A stretch of 64,000 nt of DNA from an uncultured Bacteroidales bacterium (lineage in GTDB: Bacteria; Bacteroidota; Bacteroidia; Bacteroidales; Muribaculaceae). How positions within the stretch are numbered: the first letter of the stretch is position 1; each line of letters begins with the position of its first letter. The notes below the pieces were generated by a model that was not told where the DNA came from, did no database searches, and worked only from the letters and a program-made list of their open reading frames with translations. Positions 45,092-54,379 of the stretch are shown piece after piece. Made by a program: the position numbers and the translations under genes. The DNA lies in contig CADBDH010000008.1 of NCBI GenBank assembly GCA_902793405.1, positions 1 to 64,000 of the forward strand, in the 5' to 3' direction.

Positions 45092-47047
45092 ATGAAAAAA
45101 GCTTTATTACTTACCTTAGTCGCCTTATTGCTCCCATTTGCAATAGGCTCCCAATTGCTTGGCTCCCAAGAGTTAAAATTCCATCATGCTCCCTATGCCC
45201 TCAAGACCTTTAACCATCGCATGATGGCTCCTGCACGTGTCGATTTGGGCGAGAACCAGATGATTATGGGCCATTATGACACCGATGATTTGGCCTCCAG
45301 TGACGGGGGACTTGGCATTACCGGATTGCCCGGGGTGATTTCTATCGGCACCATTATCACGCCCAGCGAGCTCGCCATGTTCCAGGGCGGAAAGATTGTT
45401 AAGTACCGTGTGGGCTTGGCACAGGCAACCGCTATCTCGCGCGTATTTCTTGCTCCTGTTACCGCTACGGGTAGCATAGGCCCCATGACCGAGTGGACTT
45501 GCAGCTCAAACATGGCAGGCTGGAACGAGATTGAACTCCCTACGCCTTTCGACATCAATCTGGGCGAGGGCATCTCGCTGTTGATCGGATTTGACTATCA
45601 GCAGACCAGCAGCAACTATCCCATCTCGGCGGTAGAGGTGGGTGACATCTATCCCTCATATATCTTATATAATGGTTCATGGCAAGATGTGGGTCTGTCC
45701 TCCTACGGTAACTTGAGCCTCCAGTGTGTGGTTGAGAATGAATCCTTCCCCGATTACATGGTTACGGTCAGCAATGTCCGCACCAAGAATTACGTTAAGA
45801 CGGGTGATGACATCAACTACTCGTTCCTCTCTCGCAATAGGGGTGTTGCCCCTGTTACGGCAGGCGCTTGCACCTACGACGTGCTCATCGACGGCGAGGT
45901 TGTTGAGACCATTACCAACCCCAGTGCCCTGAGCAGCAGCGATGTGGCAATCACGGGTGCCATTTCTTCGGCTGGCTTGGAACCTGGCAAGCACACCATC
46001 ACCGTTACCGTCAACGCTATCAACGGTGAGCCTGTCGATGTGCCCATGTCTTCCAGCTACACCTTCACCATTTATGTGAACGGTTTCCCCCACCAGATGC
46101 ACCTTATCGAGCAGTTCACCTCGACCTATTGCACCTACTGCCCGTTGGGCACCTCCATGCTCACGATTCTCACGGGCCTGCGTGATGACCTCGTCTGGGT
46201 AGGTATCCACGGCAACATGAGTGGCACCGATCCCATGAGAACCTTGCAATGTGACACCATTATGTCTTATCAGGGTAGTGATTCCTATCCTTCGGGTTCG
46301 TTTGATCGTGCTACAGGATTGGCTTCGGACGATGCGATTATTATCGGTCTGGGATACGATGAGGCCTATCACCAGTTGATAGCCGAGGAAATCAGCGGCT
46401 TCTTTGACGAGATGGACGAGGCTCCCGCCTTCTCGACCGTCAACATCAACAGTACCATCGACCCCGATACCCGCAAGGCTGTGATCACCATCGATGGCGA
46501 ACTGACGCCCGACTTTGACCAGATGTTGGGTGCCGACAGCAAACTCACCGTTTACATTACCGAGGATGGTGTTTCGGCCCGTCAGCTCAACAATGGTCGC
46601 TGGATTAACGGTTATATCCACAACGGCGTCATGCGCAGGGCTCTCAACTCGGCCTTGGGCAACGACTTGAACCGTGACGGCAACACCTATAAGAACGAGT
46701 ACACCTATACTATTCCCAGCGCTTGGAACATCGATAACCTCAATGTGGTGGCCTTCATCAGCCGTCCCTTGAAGAATGGTGCAAGCGGTGTGTACACCGA
46801 CCTGTACGTTGACCAGGCCAACAAGCGCAAACTGGGTGAGTTTGACGAGGTTACCGTACTGCGTGGCGATGCCAACGGCGACGAACTCGTTTCCATCGAG
46901 GATGTAGCCGGATTGATTGATGCCCTGATCCAAGGCACCGATCCCGTTAACCCCGAGGGTGCCGATTGCAACATGGACGGCTTGATTACAATCGAGGACT
47001 TGGCCATGCTCATCGACTACCTGTTGAGTGGCGTTTGGTCCGAGTAA
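45092..47047 (+). CDS. Omp28-related protein with thioredoxin-like CxxC and dockerin tail, copy 1
   Basis: A 651-residue exported protein. Signal peptide (about 1-20), an N-terminal beta-sandwich (about 45-220), an Ig-like linker domain (about 225-340), then an Omp28-related thioredoxin-like domain with HLIEQFTSTYCTYCPLGTSM (CTYC near residues 347-350), a further beta domain, and two dockerin-like EF-hand repeats (DANGDELVSIEDVAGLIDAL; CNMDGLITIEDLAMLIDYLL). Omp28-type proteins are outer-surface antigens and adhesins in Porphyromonas. It is a tandem paralogue of the next gene. Redox activity is possible from CxxC but unproven. Confidence 0.85.
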   Translation: MKKALLLTLVALLLPFAIGSQLLGSQELKFHHAPYALKTFNHRMMAPARVDLGENQMIMGHYDTDDLASSDGGLGITGLPGVISIGTIITPSELAMFQGGKIVKYRVGLAQATAISRVFLAPVTATGSIGPMTEWTCSSNMAGWNEIELPTPFDINLGEGISLLIGFDYQQTSSNYPISAVEVGDIYPSYILYNGSWQDVGLSSYGNLSLQCVVENESFPDYMVTVSNVRTKNYVKTGDDINYSFLSRNRGVAPVTAGACTYDVLIDGEVVETITNPSALSSSDVAITGAISSAGLEPGKHTITVTVNAINGEPVDVPMSSSYTFTIYVNGFPHQMHLIEQFTSTYCTYCPLGTSMLTILTGLRDDLVWVGIHGNMSGTDPMRTLQCDTIMSYQGSDSYPSGSFDRATGLASDDAIIIGLGYDEAYHQLIAEEISGFFDEMDEAPAFSTVNINSTIDPDTRKAVITIDGELTPDFDQMLGADSKLTVYITEDGVSARQLNNGRWINGYIHNGVMRRALNSALGNDLNRDGNTYKNEYTYTIPSAWNIDNLNVVAFISRPLKNGASGVYTDLYVDQANKRKLGEFDEVTVLRGDANGDELVSIEDVAGLIDALIQGTDPVNPEGADCNMDGLITIEDLAMLIDYLLSGVWSE

Positions 47048-47074
47048 TGGGTTGATTCATTAGCACTATCAATG

Positions 47075-47109
47075 GGCAGGATTTCCATGCACGGAAATCC
47101 TGCCTTTTA
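47075..47109 (+). terminator. Terminator of Omp28-type gene copy 1
   Basis: A perfect 12-bp stem (47075-47086 with 47093-47104), 6-base loop, then TTTTA. Confidence 0.85.
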
Positions 47110-47255
47110 TAATTGCTGTCATTAATCGTGAAAAATAATAGTTTAATGATGCTTTTTCTGAAAAAATGACTATTTTTGCCTGTCGTTTGAGACGAATCCA
47201 CAAAATCGAACATTGACTACTTAATTCATATTATTTAATTTATCATGTCATCGTT

Positions 47256-49106
47256 ATGAAGAAATTGTTATCACTTTTAATGGCAGCCATGATGCTGCCG
47301 CTGGCATCGGGTGCTGTGGACCTTGCTCCCAACCAGATGCTCATGGGTCACTATGTGTCCGATGCTTTGGCTACGTCGGGCTGGGGTTATCCCAACCTCA
47401 TGGGAGTTGCCACTGTAGCCACCGACTTCACTACCGACCAACTCGCTCTATACCAGGATGGTGATATTGTCGCTTTCAGGATTGGTCTGTTTGAGGCAAC
47501 GACGATCAGTCGCATGTTTGTTATCCCGGTCGATCCCAATGGCAACGTGTTGTGGAGTGACATCACCGAATGGCCTTGCGACATTGAGGCCAATGCCGGC
47601 TGGAACATGATCGAATTGGAGACACCCTACAGGATTGAAGCCCCCGATGGCTATAGGCTCAGAATCGGCTTTGACTATGAGCAGCCTACCAAATCGTCCA
47701 AGACACTGTCGGTCGTTAAAGAGGGCGTGACCTGCCCCACCTACCACTATCTGGATGGCACCTGGAAGGCTTTGATTTTTAGCTCCAAGGGCAACCTGAG
47801 CATGCAGTTGGTTGTTCAGAACGACCACTTCCCCAAGTATCCCATCTGGGTGCGCAACATCACCCTGAATGAGTTCACGCAGACGGGTACCGACATTCCT
47901 TACACTTTCGAGACCTGCAACCTGGGCTCGATTGAGGTGGGAGCTGGCAATTGCACCTATGAGGTCTCTGTTGATGGACAGCTCATCGAGACCCTGACCA
48001 ACCCTGTTGACTTGTCCAACAATTACATCACGATGAATGGTGTGATTGCTACTACCGGCATGAGCCCGGGCAAGCACACGTTGACTATCAGCCCTGTCAT
48101 GGCCAATGGAGAAGCCATCGAGAATCCTAGGGTGTTCACTGCCGAGTTCAAGACCTATGACCAAGGTTTCGAGCGCCAGATGCACCTGGTGGAGCAGTTC
48201 ACCTCGACAGGCTGCACCTGGTGCCCTGTAGGCTCGGCCAATCTGCAGAACCTGATCACAATGCGTAACGACGTCGCTTGGGTGGGTGTGCATGTGTTGT
48301 TTGGCAGCCCCGTAGATCCATTTGCCACTGTACAGAATGACTCGATTTCTGCTTATCAGGGCATTGACGGTTATCCCGAAGGCACATTCGACAGGAGTAT
48401 GGGCATCGGCAATGCCGGAGAGTTGTTCACTGTCCTGTCAGGAACTGAAGCGTCAACGATGAGCGCCTTCTTTGACTACCTTGATGCGAAAGAACCCTCT
48501 TGGGCCTCGGTAAATGTGAACAGCCGCTTTGATGCCGAGACACGCGATGCTGTCATTACCATTGACGGCAAGTTGGCGTCCCACTATGAGGACTTCATGG
48601 GTGGTGACAGCAGGCTCACTGTATATATTACCGAGGACAACTTGGTGGCACCTCAGATCAACCAGGGTAATATAGAGTACGACTATGTCCACAACGGTGT
48701 CCTGCGCACGGCGCTCGTTTCGGTCAAGGGTGTTGCCCTCAACAAGGATGGTGACACTTATAAGAACGAGTTCACCTACACCATCCCCGAGAACTGGAAT
48801 GCCGACAAATTGAACGTTGTTGCCTTCATCAGCCGTCCCCTGCGTCCCAACTCGATAAGGGACCTCTATGTCACCAACGCCAATAAGCGCAAACTGGGTG
48901 AGTTTGACGAGCCCGCATTTGTGATCGGTGATGTTGACGGTGATGGCGAGGTTACCATTGCCGATGTGGCCCGTCTTGTCGATTACCTGCTCACCGATGG
49001 CTCGACGAGCGGTAACCCCGAGGCTGCCGACTGCGACAGTGATGGCATTGTCACCATCTCGGATGTCGCCCTCCTCATCGACTACCTGTTGAAAGGAACC
49101 TGGTAA
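47256..49106 (+). CDS. Omp28-related protein with CxxC and dockerin tail, copy 2
   Basis: A 616-residue paralogue of the preceding gene with the same order: signal peptide (about 1-19), beta-sandwich, Ig-like domain, Omp28/thioredoxin-like domain with HLVEQFTSTGCTWCPVGSAN, beta domain and dockerin-like tail (DVDGDGEVTIADVARLVDYL; CDSDGIVTISDVALLIDYLL, ending KGTW). The extra N-terminal stretch of copy 1 is absent. Both keep NKRKLGEFDE just before the tail. The genes have separate promoters and a terminator between them. Function unknown. Confidence 0.85.
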   Translation: MKKLLSLLMAAMMLPLASGAVDLAPNQMLMGHYVSDALATSGWGYPNLMGVATVATDFTTDQLALYQDGDIVAFRIGLFEATTISRMFVIPVDPNGNVLWSDITEWPCDIEANAGWNMIELETPYRIEAPDGYRLRIGFDYEQPTKSSKTLSVVKEGVTCPTYHYLDGTWKALIFSSKGNLSMQLVVQNDHFPKYPIWVRNITLNEFTQTGTDIPYTFETCNLGSIEVGAGNCTYEVSVDGQLIETLTNPVDLSNNYITMNGVIATTGMSPGKHTLTISPVMANGEAIENPRVFTAEFKTYDQGFERQMHLVEQFTSTGCTWCPVGSANLQNLITMRNDVAWVGVHVLFGSPVDPFATVQNDSISAYQGIDGYPEGTFDRSMGIGNAGELFTVLSGTEASTMSAFFDYLDAKEPSWASVNVNSRFDAETRDAVITIDGKLASHYEDFMGGDSRLTVYITEDNLVAPQINQGNIEYDYVHNGVLRTALVSVKGVALNKDGDTYKNEFTYTIPENWNADKLNVVAFISRPLRPNSIRDLYVTNANKRKLGEFDEPAFVIGDVDGDGEVTIADVARLVDYLLTDGSTSGNPEAADCDSDGIVTISDVALLIDYLLKGTW

Positions 49107-49131
49107 GTTCAAGGAGTGACTGACTAAAAGA

Positions 49132-49170
49132 CAGCGGGACCAAACATCTCTTGATGAATTGGTCCCGCTG
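49132..49170. terminator. Terminator between Omp28 copy 2 and tRNA-Pro
   Basis: An 11-bp GC-rich stem (49132-49142 with 49160-49170) with a small inner stem. It serves the plus-strand gene and probably the convergent tRNA-Pro. Confidence 0.65.
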
Positions 49171-49201
49171 CTGTTGCAACATAGTGTGTGTTATCGTTTT
49201 G

Positions 49202-49276
49202 TCGGGGTACCTGGATTCGAACCAGGGACCTCCTGCTCCCAAAGCAGGCGCGCTAACCGGACTGCGCTACACCCCG
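49202..49276 (-). tRNA. tRNA-Pro (TGG)
   Basis: The minus strand gives a 75-nt tRNA: acceptor CGGGGTG with TACCCCG, anticodon TGG in the loop TTTGGGA between CCTGC and GCAGG, T-arm GGTTCGAATCC. CCA is not encoded. Confidence 0.96.
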
Positions 49277-49297
49277 ATGCTCTCGTTTTGAGCGGTG

Positions 49298-49328
49298 CAA
49301 AGGTACATCATTTTTTAGATATGACAAG
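49298..49328 (-). promoter_or_regulatory. Promoter of tRNA-Pro
   Basis: Minus strand CTTG (49328-49325), 19 bases, TACCTTTG (49305-49298), leaving a normal leader of about 20 bases. Confidence 0.7.
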
Positions 49329-49390
49329 TCAAAACCGATGATTTTCATATTTTTTTGGCATGACGCACTGCATTTGTGGCAAGAATGTAG

Positions 49391-49398
49391 TAACTTTG
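49391..49398 (+). promoter_or_regulatory. -7 box of aspS
   Basis: TAACTTTG 51 bases ahead of the aspS ATG; the -33 element is not clear. Confidence 0.5.
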
Positions 49399-49449
49399 TA
49401 TGTTTAAAACGACAATAACGATAAAACAACCAATTCAATACTACAACAA

Positions 49450-51231
49450 ATGTACAGAACCAAGACTAATGGCGAACTTCGCTTGGCCAATGTGGGCGAA
49501 GTCGTGACGCTGGCAGGATGGGTGCAGCGCACCCGCAAGATGGGTGGTATGACCTTTGTGGACCTGCGTGACCGCTATGGCATCACCCAAATCGTGTTTA
49601 ACAATGAGGTTAACGCCGAGCTCTGTGAGCAGGCCAACCACCTGGGTCGTGAATTCGTTATCCAGGTCAAGGGTACCGTGGCCGAGCGTTCCAGCAAGAA
49701 CGCCAACATGCCCACAGGCGATATCGAGATTATTGCCAGTGAGTTGAATATCCTGAGCGAGAGCATCACTCCGCCGTTCACCATCGAGGACAACACCGAC
49801 GGTGGCGACGACCTGAGGATGAAATACCGCTATCTGGACTTGCGCCGCAATGTCGTTCGCAAGAATCTGGAATTGCGCCATGACATGGCCATTCTCATCC
49901 GCAATTATTTGGATGATAAGGGCTTCCTGGAGGTCGAGACGCCTATCCTTATCGGCTCCACCCCCGAGGGCGCACGCGACTTTATCGTGCCTTCGCGCAT
50001 GAATCCCGGTCAATTCTATGCCCTGCCGCAGAGCCCGCAGACGCTTAAGCAGCTGCTGATGGTGGCCGGCTTTGACCGTTATTTCCAGATTGCCAAGTGT
50101 TTCCGCGACGAGGACCTGCGTGCCGACCGTCAGCCCGAGTTCACCCAGATCGACTGCGAGATGAGCTTCGTGGACCAGGAGGATGTGCTCGAGGTGTTTG
50201 AGGGACTGGCCCGTCACCTGTTCAAGAAGGTGCGCAACGTGGACCTGCCCGAGAAGCTGGAGCAGATGACCTGGCACGACGCGATGCGTCTGTATGGTAG
50301 CGATAAGCCTGACCGCCGTTTCGGCATGACCTTTGTCGAGGTCGACGATGTGCTCAAGGGCACCGGCACCTTCCCCGTGTTCAACGAGGCCAACTACATC
50401 GGCGCCATCTGCGCTCCCGGCTGTGCCGACTACACCCGCAAGCAGCTCGACGGCCTGGTAGACTTCGTCAAGCGTCCGCAGGTGGGTGCCAAGGGCTTGG
50501 TATATGTCAAGTTCAATGCCGACGGTACCGTCAAGAGCAGCATCGACAAGTTCTATGAGCCCGCCCTTTGGCAGCAGCTCAAGGAGAAGATGGGTGCCAA
50601 CGATGGCGACCTCGTGCTCATCATGAGCGGCGACAACGCCAACAAGACGCGCGTGCAGCTGTGCACCCTGCGTCTGGAGATGGGCGAGCGTCTGGGCCTC
50701 AGGGACAAGAACAAGTTCGAGTGCCTGTGGATTGTGGACTTCCCGCTGTTTGAGTGGAGCGACGAGGAGCAGCGCCTGATGGCGACACACCATCCCTTCA
50801 CCATGCCCAACCCCGACGATATCCCCTTGCTCGACGAGCATCCCGAGAAGGTGCGCGCCGTGGCCTATGACTTTGTGTGCAACGGCATCGAGGTGGGTGG
50901 CGGTAGCCTGCGTATCCACGACGGCAAGCTGCAGGCCAAGATGTTCGACATCCTGGGCTTCACCCCCGAGCGCGCTATGGCTCAGTTCGGCTTCCTGATC
51001 AATGCCTTCAAGTACGGTGCACCTCCCCACGCCGGTCTGGCCTTCGGTTTCGACCGCTTCGTGTCCATCATGGCCGGTTTGGACAGCATCCGTGACTGCA
51101 TCGCCTATCCCAAGAACAACAGTGGCCGCGACGTCATGCTCGACGCTCCCAGCCCCGTGGACCAGAGCCAGCTCGACGAACTCTACATCAACGTGGACCG
51201 CGAGCGCCTCAAAGCCGAGAACAAAATTTAA
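49450..51231 (+). CDS. aspS: Aspartyl-tRNA synthetase
   Basis: A 593-residue class IIb synthetase charging tRNA-Asp. OB-fold anticodon domain (1-110; [20 protein letters not shown]), motif 2 ([19 protein letters not shown]), bacterial GAD insertion (about 290-420) and motif 3 ([20 protein letters not shown]). The length is normal for the bacterial type. The window also holds two tRNA-Asp genes, but they are far away. An inverted pair of heptamer arrays separates it from the next gene. Confidence 0.98.
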   Translation: MYRTKTNGELRLANVGEVVTLAGWVQRTRKMGGMTFVDLRDRYGITQIVFNNEVNAELCEQANHLGREFVIQVKGTVAERSSKNANMPTGDIEIIASELNILSESITPPFTIEDNTDGGDDLRMKYRYLDLRRNVVRKNLELRHDMAILIRNYLDDKGFLEVETPILIGSTPEGARDFIVPSRMNPGQFYALPQSPQTLKQLLMVAGFDRYFQIAKCFRDEDLRADRQPEFTQIDCEMSFVDQEDVLEVFEGLARHLFKKVRNVDLPEKLEQMTWHDAMRLYGSDKPDRRFGMTFVEVDDVLKGTGTFPVFNEANYIGAICAPGCADYTRKQLDGLVDFVKRPQVGAKGLVYVKFNADGTVKSSIDKFYEPALWQQLKEKMGANDGDLVLIMSGDNANKTRVQLCTLRLEMGERLGLRDKNKFECLWIVDFPLFEWSDEEQRLMATHHPFTMPNPDDIPLLDEHPEKVRAVAYDFVCNGIEVGGGSLRIHDGKLQAKMFDILGFTPERAMAQFGFLINAFKYGAPPHAGLAFGFDRFVSIMAGLDSIRDCIAYPKNNSGRDVMLDAPSPVDQSQLDELYINVDRERLKAENKI

Positions 51232-51240
51232 TAGTAAAGT

Positions 51241-51269
51241 TTTAAGTTGTTAGTTTTTAGTTCTTAGTA
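51241..51269 (+). repeat. Reverse-oriented heptamer array behind aspS
   Basis: TTAAGTTG, TTAGTTT, TTAGTTC and TTAG follow the aspS stop in the TTAG orientation. They can pair with the CTAA array at 51311-51338. Confidence 0.8.
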
Positions 51270-51310
51270 TAATTACCTCTGCCTCGCCTTTTCAGGCGGC
51301 TGTAATCGCA

Positions 51311-51338
51311 CTAACAACTAAAAACTAACAACTATCAA
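51311..51338 (+). repeat. Heptamer array before the Nif3-like gene
   Basis: CTAACAA, CTAAAAA, CTAACAA, CTATCAA, ending eight bases before the ATG. Confidence 0.85.
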
Positions 51339-51346
51339 CCTCAACC

Positions 51347-52147
51347 ATGCAAATCAAGGAAATCACCGACGCCATCGAGCAATACGCTCCCTTGCGCTTG
51401 CAGGAGGAGTGGGACAATGCGGGCATCCAGGTGGGTGACCCCGAGGCCCAGGTCACGGGCGTCCTGCTCTGCACCGATGCTACCGAGGCCGTTGTGGCCG
51501 AGGCCATTGAGCGTGGCTACAACCTGGTCATCTCGCATCATCCGCTCATCTTTCGCGGTCTCAAGAAGATCATGGGCCGCACATCCGTTGAGCGCGCCGT
51601 GGCTATGGCCATCAAGCACGACATCACCATCTACAGCGCCCACACCAACATGGACAGCGCCTGGCAGGGTGTATCGTTCCACATGGCCGGGAAAATAGGG
51701 ATGACCAATGTGGAGTTTCTCGACGCCAACGCTGTGGAGCCCTATGGCGCCCAGGGCAGCACCACTGCGGGCTGCGGCGTCGTCGGCGACATTGAGCCGG
51801 CACCGGCCAGCGAAGTGCTCAAGCGCGTCAAGCAGGCCTTTGAGGTGGGCGCAGTGCGCTACAGTGGCGACGGCAACCGCATGGTGAGCCGTGTGGCCCT
51901 GTGTGGCGGCGCCGGCGGCTTCCTGCTCGACAAGGCCGTTGCAGCAGGCGCCCAGCTCTATGTCACGGCCGATATGCGTTACCATGATTTCCTGGACAAT
52001 AGCCAGCGCATTGTCGTGGCCGATATCGGGCACTATGAGAGCGAGCATTACACAAAAGAGATTTTTTTAGAGATTATTCAGAAAAAAAGTCCTACCTTTG
52101 CAGTCGCTTTCGCAAAAAATGAAACTAATCAAGTGAATTATTTATAA
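51347..52147 (+). CDS. Nif3-like dinuclear metal centre protein
   Basis: A 266-residue member of the Nif3/YbgI (DUF34) family, which forms hexameric toroids with a two-metal site in each subunit. Metal-binding segments are VISHHPLIFRGLKKI (His pair), SAHTNMDSAWQGV and, near the end, ADIGHYESEHYTKEIF. The biochemical role is unsettled; GTP cyclohydrolase-like activity and a part in NAD-related repair have been proposed for relatives. Its last 60 bases hold the promoter of the next gene. Confidence 0.93.
   Translation: MQIKEITDAIEQYAPLRLQEEWDNAGIQVGDPEAQVTGVLLCTDATEAVVAEAIERGYNLVISHHPLIFRGLKKIMGRTSVERAVAMAIKHDITIYSAHTNMDSAWQGVSFHMAGKIGMTNVEFLDANAVEPYGAQGSTTAGCGVVGDIEPAPASEVLKRVKQAFEVGAVRYSGDGNRMVSRVALCGGAGGFLLDKAVAAGAQLYVTADMRYHDFLDNSQRIVVADIGHYESEHYTKEIFLEIIQKKSPTFAVAFAKNETNQVNYL
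52093..52100 (+). promoter_or_regulatory. -7 box inside the end of the Nif3-like gene
   Basis: TACCTTTG 58 bases ahead of the zinc-ribbon gene start, with TTTAG near -33. The codon context is AT-rich compared with the rest of the gene. Confidence 0.55.
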
Positions 52148-52158
52148 ATCAAAAGGTT

Positions 52159-52929
52159 ATGGCAACACAGAAGAAAGAACTCACCGTTGAAGAGAAACTC
52201 AAGGCCCTCTATGACTTGCAGCAGAAACTCTCCGAAATCGACGCCATCAAGACCCTGAGGGGTGAACTCCCCCAGGAGGTTCAGGACCTGGAAGACGAAA
52301 TCGCCGGTCTGCACACACGCGTATCGAAGTTTGAGGACGAGGTGGCCATGCAGCAGGACGAACTGGCCCGCAACCGCGACATCAAGGCCAAGGCCGAGGA
52401 ACTGATCGACAAGTACACCAACGACCAGGACAACGTTCGCAACAACCGTGAGTATGACTACCTGACCAAGGAGATCGAATACCAGACCCTTAACATCGAA
52501 CTCGCCGAGAAGAAGATGAACGAGGCCGCACGTCGCGCCGAGGCCCTCAAGGCCGAAATCGACAAGGCCAGGGAGCAGTGCACCGACCGTGAGCACGCCC
52601 TCGAGGAGAAGAAGAGCGAGTTGAACGAGATCGTCTCCGAGAACAAGCAGAAGGAGGAGACCTTGCGTGAAAAGGCCAAGAAGCAGGAGAACAAGATCGA
52701 AGAGCGCCTGCTCACCGCCTTCAAGCGCATCCGCAAGAACACCCGCAACGGTCTGGGTATTGTGGTCGTTCAGCGCAACGCCTGTGGTGGCTGCTTCAAC
52801 CGCATTCCCGCCCAGCGTCAGATGGAGATCAAGATGCACAAGAAGGTCATCGTCTGCGAGTATTGCGGACGCATCCTCATCGATCCCGAGCTGGTAGGCA
52901 TCGCCCCCGACGAGGCAAAGAACAAATAA
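52159..52929 (+). CDS. Coiled-coil protein with C4 zinc ribbon (PF02591 type)
   Basis: A 256-residue cytoplasmic protein: a long antiparallel coiled coil (about 5-180) followed by a zinc ribbon with NACGGCFNRIP and IVCEYCGRILIDPEL (two CxxC). The architecture matches the CT398/HP0958 family. Members bind nucleic acid or flagellar/secretion factors in other phyla; the role in Bacteroidetes is unknown. The start is 11 bases after the Nif3 stop. Confidence 0.9.
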   Translation: MATQKKELTVEEKLKALYDLQQKLSEIDAIKTLRGELPQEVQDLEDEIAGLHTRVSKFEDEVAMQQDELARNRDIKAKAEELIDKYTNDQDNVRNNREYDYLTKEIEYQTLNIELAEKKMNEAARRAEALKAEIDKAREQCTDREHALEEKKSELNEIVSENKQKEETLREKAKKQENKIEERLLTAFKRIRKNTRNGLGIVVVQRNACGGCFNRIPAQRQMEIKMHKKVIVCEYCGRILIDPELVGIAPDEAKNK

Positions 52930-53085
52930 CATTCGGGCCCAAAGGCCTGAAACCGGCGTACAAGACTCAGAAGCCCACGGGCTTTAGTATCGGGACACCG
53001 TCCGCCGTAAGAAACCGCAATGGCAGCGCGCCCCGTGTGGCACGCTGCCATTGTCTAGTTTTATCGTTGATGTAGGGTAGGGTGA

Positions 53086-53898
53086 TTACCAGCTGCCGCC
53101 GCCACCGCCACCGCCGAACGAGCCGCCGCCGAAGCCTCCCCAGCCACCGCCGCCACTCCAGCCGCCACCGCCGCCGCTCCATGACGAGCCGCCGCGGCCC
53201 CAATCGTGGCCAGTGGTGAAGATGATGGGTCCGCCCCAAGTGCCGGTGTCACCGTTGTTGCGGTGGCCACCGCCATTATTGTTCTGGTTGCTCTTGTGGG
53301 CCAGGAACATGAAGAAGGCGAAGATGAAGATGAACAGGATGAGGGCCAACAAGGCGTCATCGCCGTCCTGCTGGGCATAGTCCTCCTCGTTAAATTCGCC
53401 CGTGGCCAGGTCGCGCACGACCTTGGCTCCAGCCCACACGCCACCCAGGTAGTCGTTGTCCTTGAAGTAAGGAATCATCTCCTGGTTGACGATGCGAGTG
53501 CTGGTGGCATCGGTGATGGCGCCTTCCAGGCCATATCCCGGAGCGATAAAGGCTTCGCCCTTGCTGTCCTCGGTCTTGGGCTTGATAAGGATGACAACAC
53601 CGTTGTTGTTTCCCTTCTTGCCCACGCCCCATTTTTCGCCGATGCTGTATGCCATCCACGCTTTGTCATAAGCGCCAAAGTCGTTCATGGTGACCACGCA
53701 AATCTGGTTGCTGGTCTCCATGGCAATGCGCTCCAGCGAGTCTTCGAGCCACTGGCAATCGCCCAAGATGCCGGCAAAGTCGTTGACCAGCCGTGGCGGG
53801 TTGGGGCGCTCGGGCACCTGCGCCATGGCTGCCAGCGTGGTAACGCACAGCAACAGCGCCACTGTCATGAGCCGTCGGGCCTTATTCCATATTGCCAT
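53086..53898 (-). CDS. TPM-domain membrane protein with Gly-rich tail
   Basis: A 270-residue protein. Start 53898 (MAIWNKARRLMTVALLLCVT) gives a signal peptide; the open frame runs to 53949. The TPM (TPM_phosphatase) domain follows (about 28-165; RLVNDFAGILGDCQWLEDSL, then GVVILIKPKTEDSKGEAFIA), then one membrane helix (ALILFIFIFAFFMFLAH) and a Gly/Trp/Ser-rich tail. The family includes Rv-like and plant photosystem-repair phosphatases. It follows a second TPM gene with a 17-base overlap and a LemA gene, a frequently seen trio. Confidence 0.88.
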   Translation of the reverse strand: MAIWNKARRLMTVALLLCVTTLAAMAQVPERPNPPRLVNDFAGILGDCQWLEDSLERIAMETSNQICVVTMNDFGAYDKAWMAYSIGEKWGVGKKGNNNGVVILIKPKTEDSKGEAFIAPGYGLEGAITDATSTRIVNQEMIPYFKDNDYLGGVWAGAKVVRDLATGEFNEEDYAQQDGDDALLALILFIFIFAFFMFLAHKSNQNNNGGGHRNNGDTGTWGGPIIFTTGHDWGRGGSSWSGGGGGWSGGGGWGGFGGGSFGGGGGGGSW

Positions 53899-54376
53899 AG
53901 TCTTCGTCATGGGCATCTTCTGTTTCATCGGCATCGTCAAGGTCATCATAGGTGACCTCGTTGCTCAATTCGTTCTCGTCGTCGCGTTCGCCGGGGAAGT
54001 ATTGTGACAGGCGCTCGCCCATGCGGGCGATGATGGCGCACAGGCCGTCAACGGGCCTGCCAGCCTTCAGGTAACGCGTCAGCTCTTCCACTTCGCCGTC
54101 CCAGAACCCCTGGGGCACTGCATTGTTGATTCCCGTGTCGCCCAGGATGGCCAGTTTGCGGTCGTCGTAGGCGATGAAAATCAATACCGCGTTGCGGCGT
54201 TTGGTGGTGTACAGGTGCAGCCTGTTAAAGGTCTTGACGGCACGCTTCATCACATCGCCGCGACACCGTGGCGTCACATGGACACAGATTTCTCCGGTCG
54301 TGTGACGCTCGGCATCGGTAATGGCGTCGGCTATGCGCCGTTGGCCCTCACTGGGGATGAAATCGGCCAGTGCCAT
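53882..54376 (-). CDS. TPM-domain protein, soluble
   Basis: A 164-residue protein with a single TPM domain (residues about 5-125; IPSEGQRRIADAITDAERHT, VLIFIAYDDRKLAILGDTGI) and a strongly acidic tail (DDLDDADETEDAHDEDYG). No signal peptide is seen. It lies three bases behind lemA and overlaps the next TPM gene, so the three are one operon. The biochemical role in bacteria is unknown. Confidence 0.87.
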   Translation of the reverse strand: MALADFIPSEGQRRIADAITDAERHTTGEICVHVTPRCRGDVMKRAVKTFNRLHLYTTKRRNAVLIFIAYDDRKLAILGDTGINNAVPQGFWDGEVEELTRYLKAGRPVDGLCAIIARMGERLSQYFPGERDDENELSNEVTYDDLDDADETEDAHDEDYGNME

Positions 54377-54379
54377 CGG

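Noticed and set aside
49441-51030. 529-codon frame antisense to aspS
   Set aside because: aspS is complete with all class II motifs; the antisense product has no domain and shares its borders by chance.
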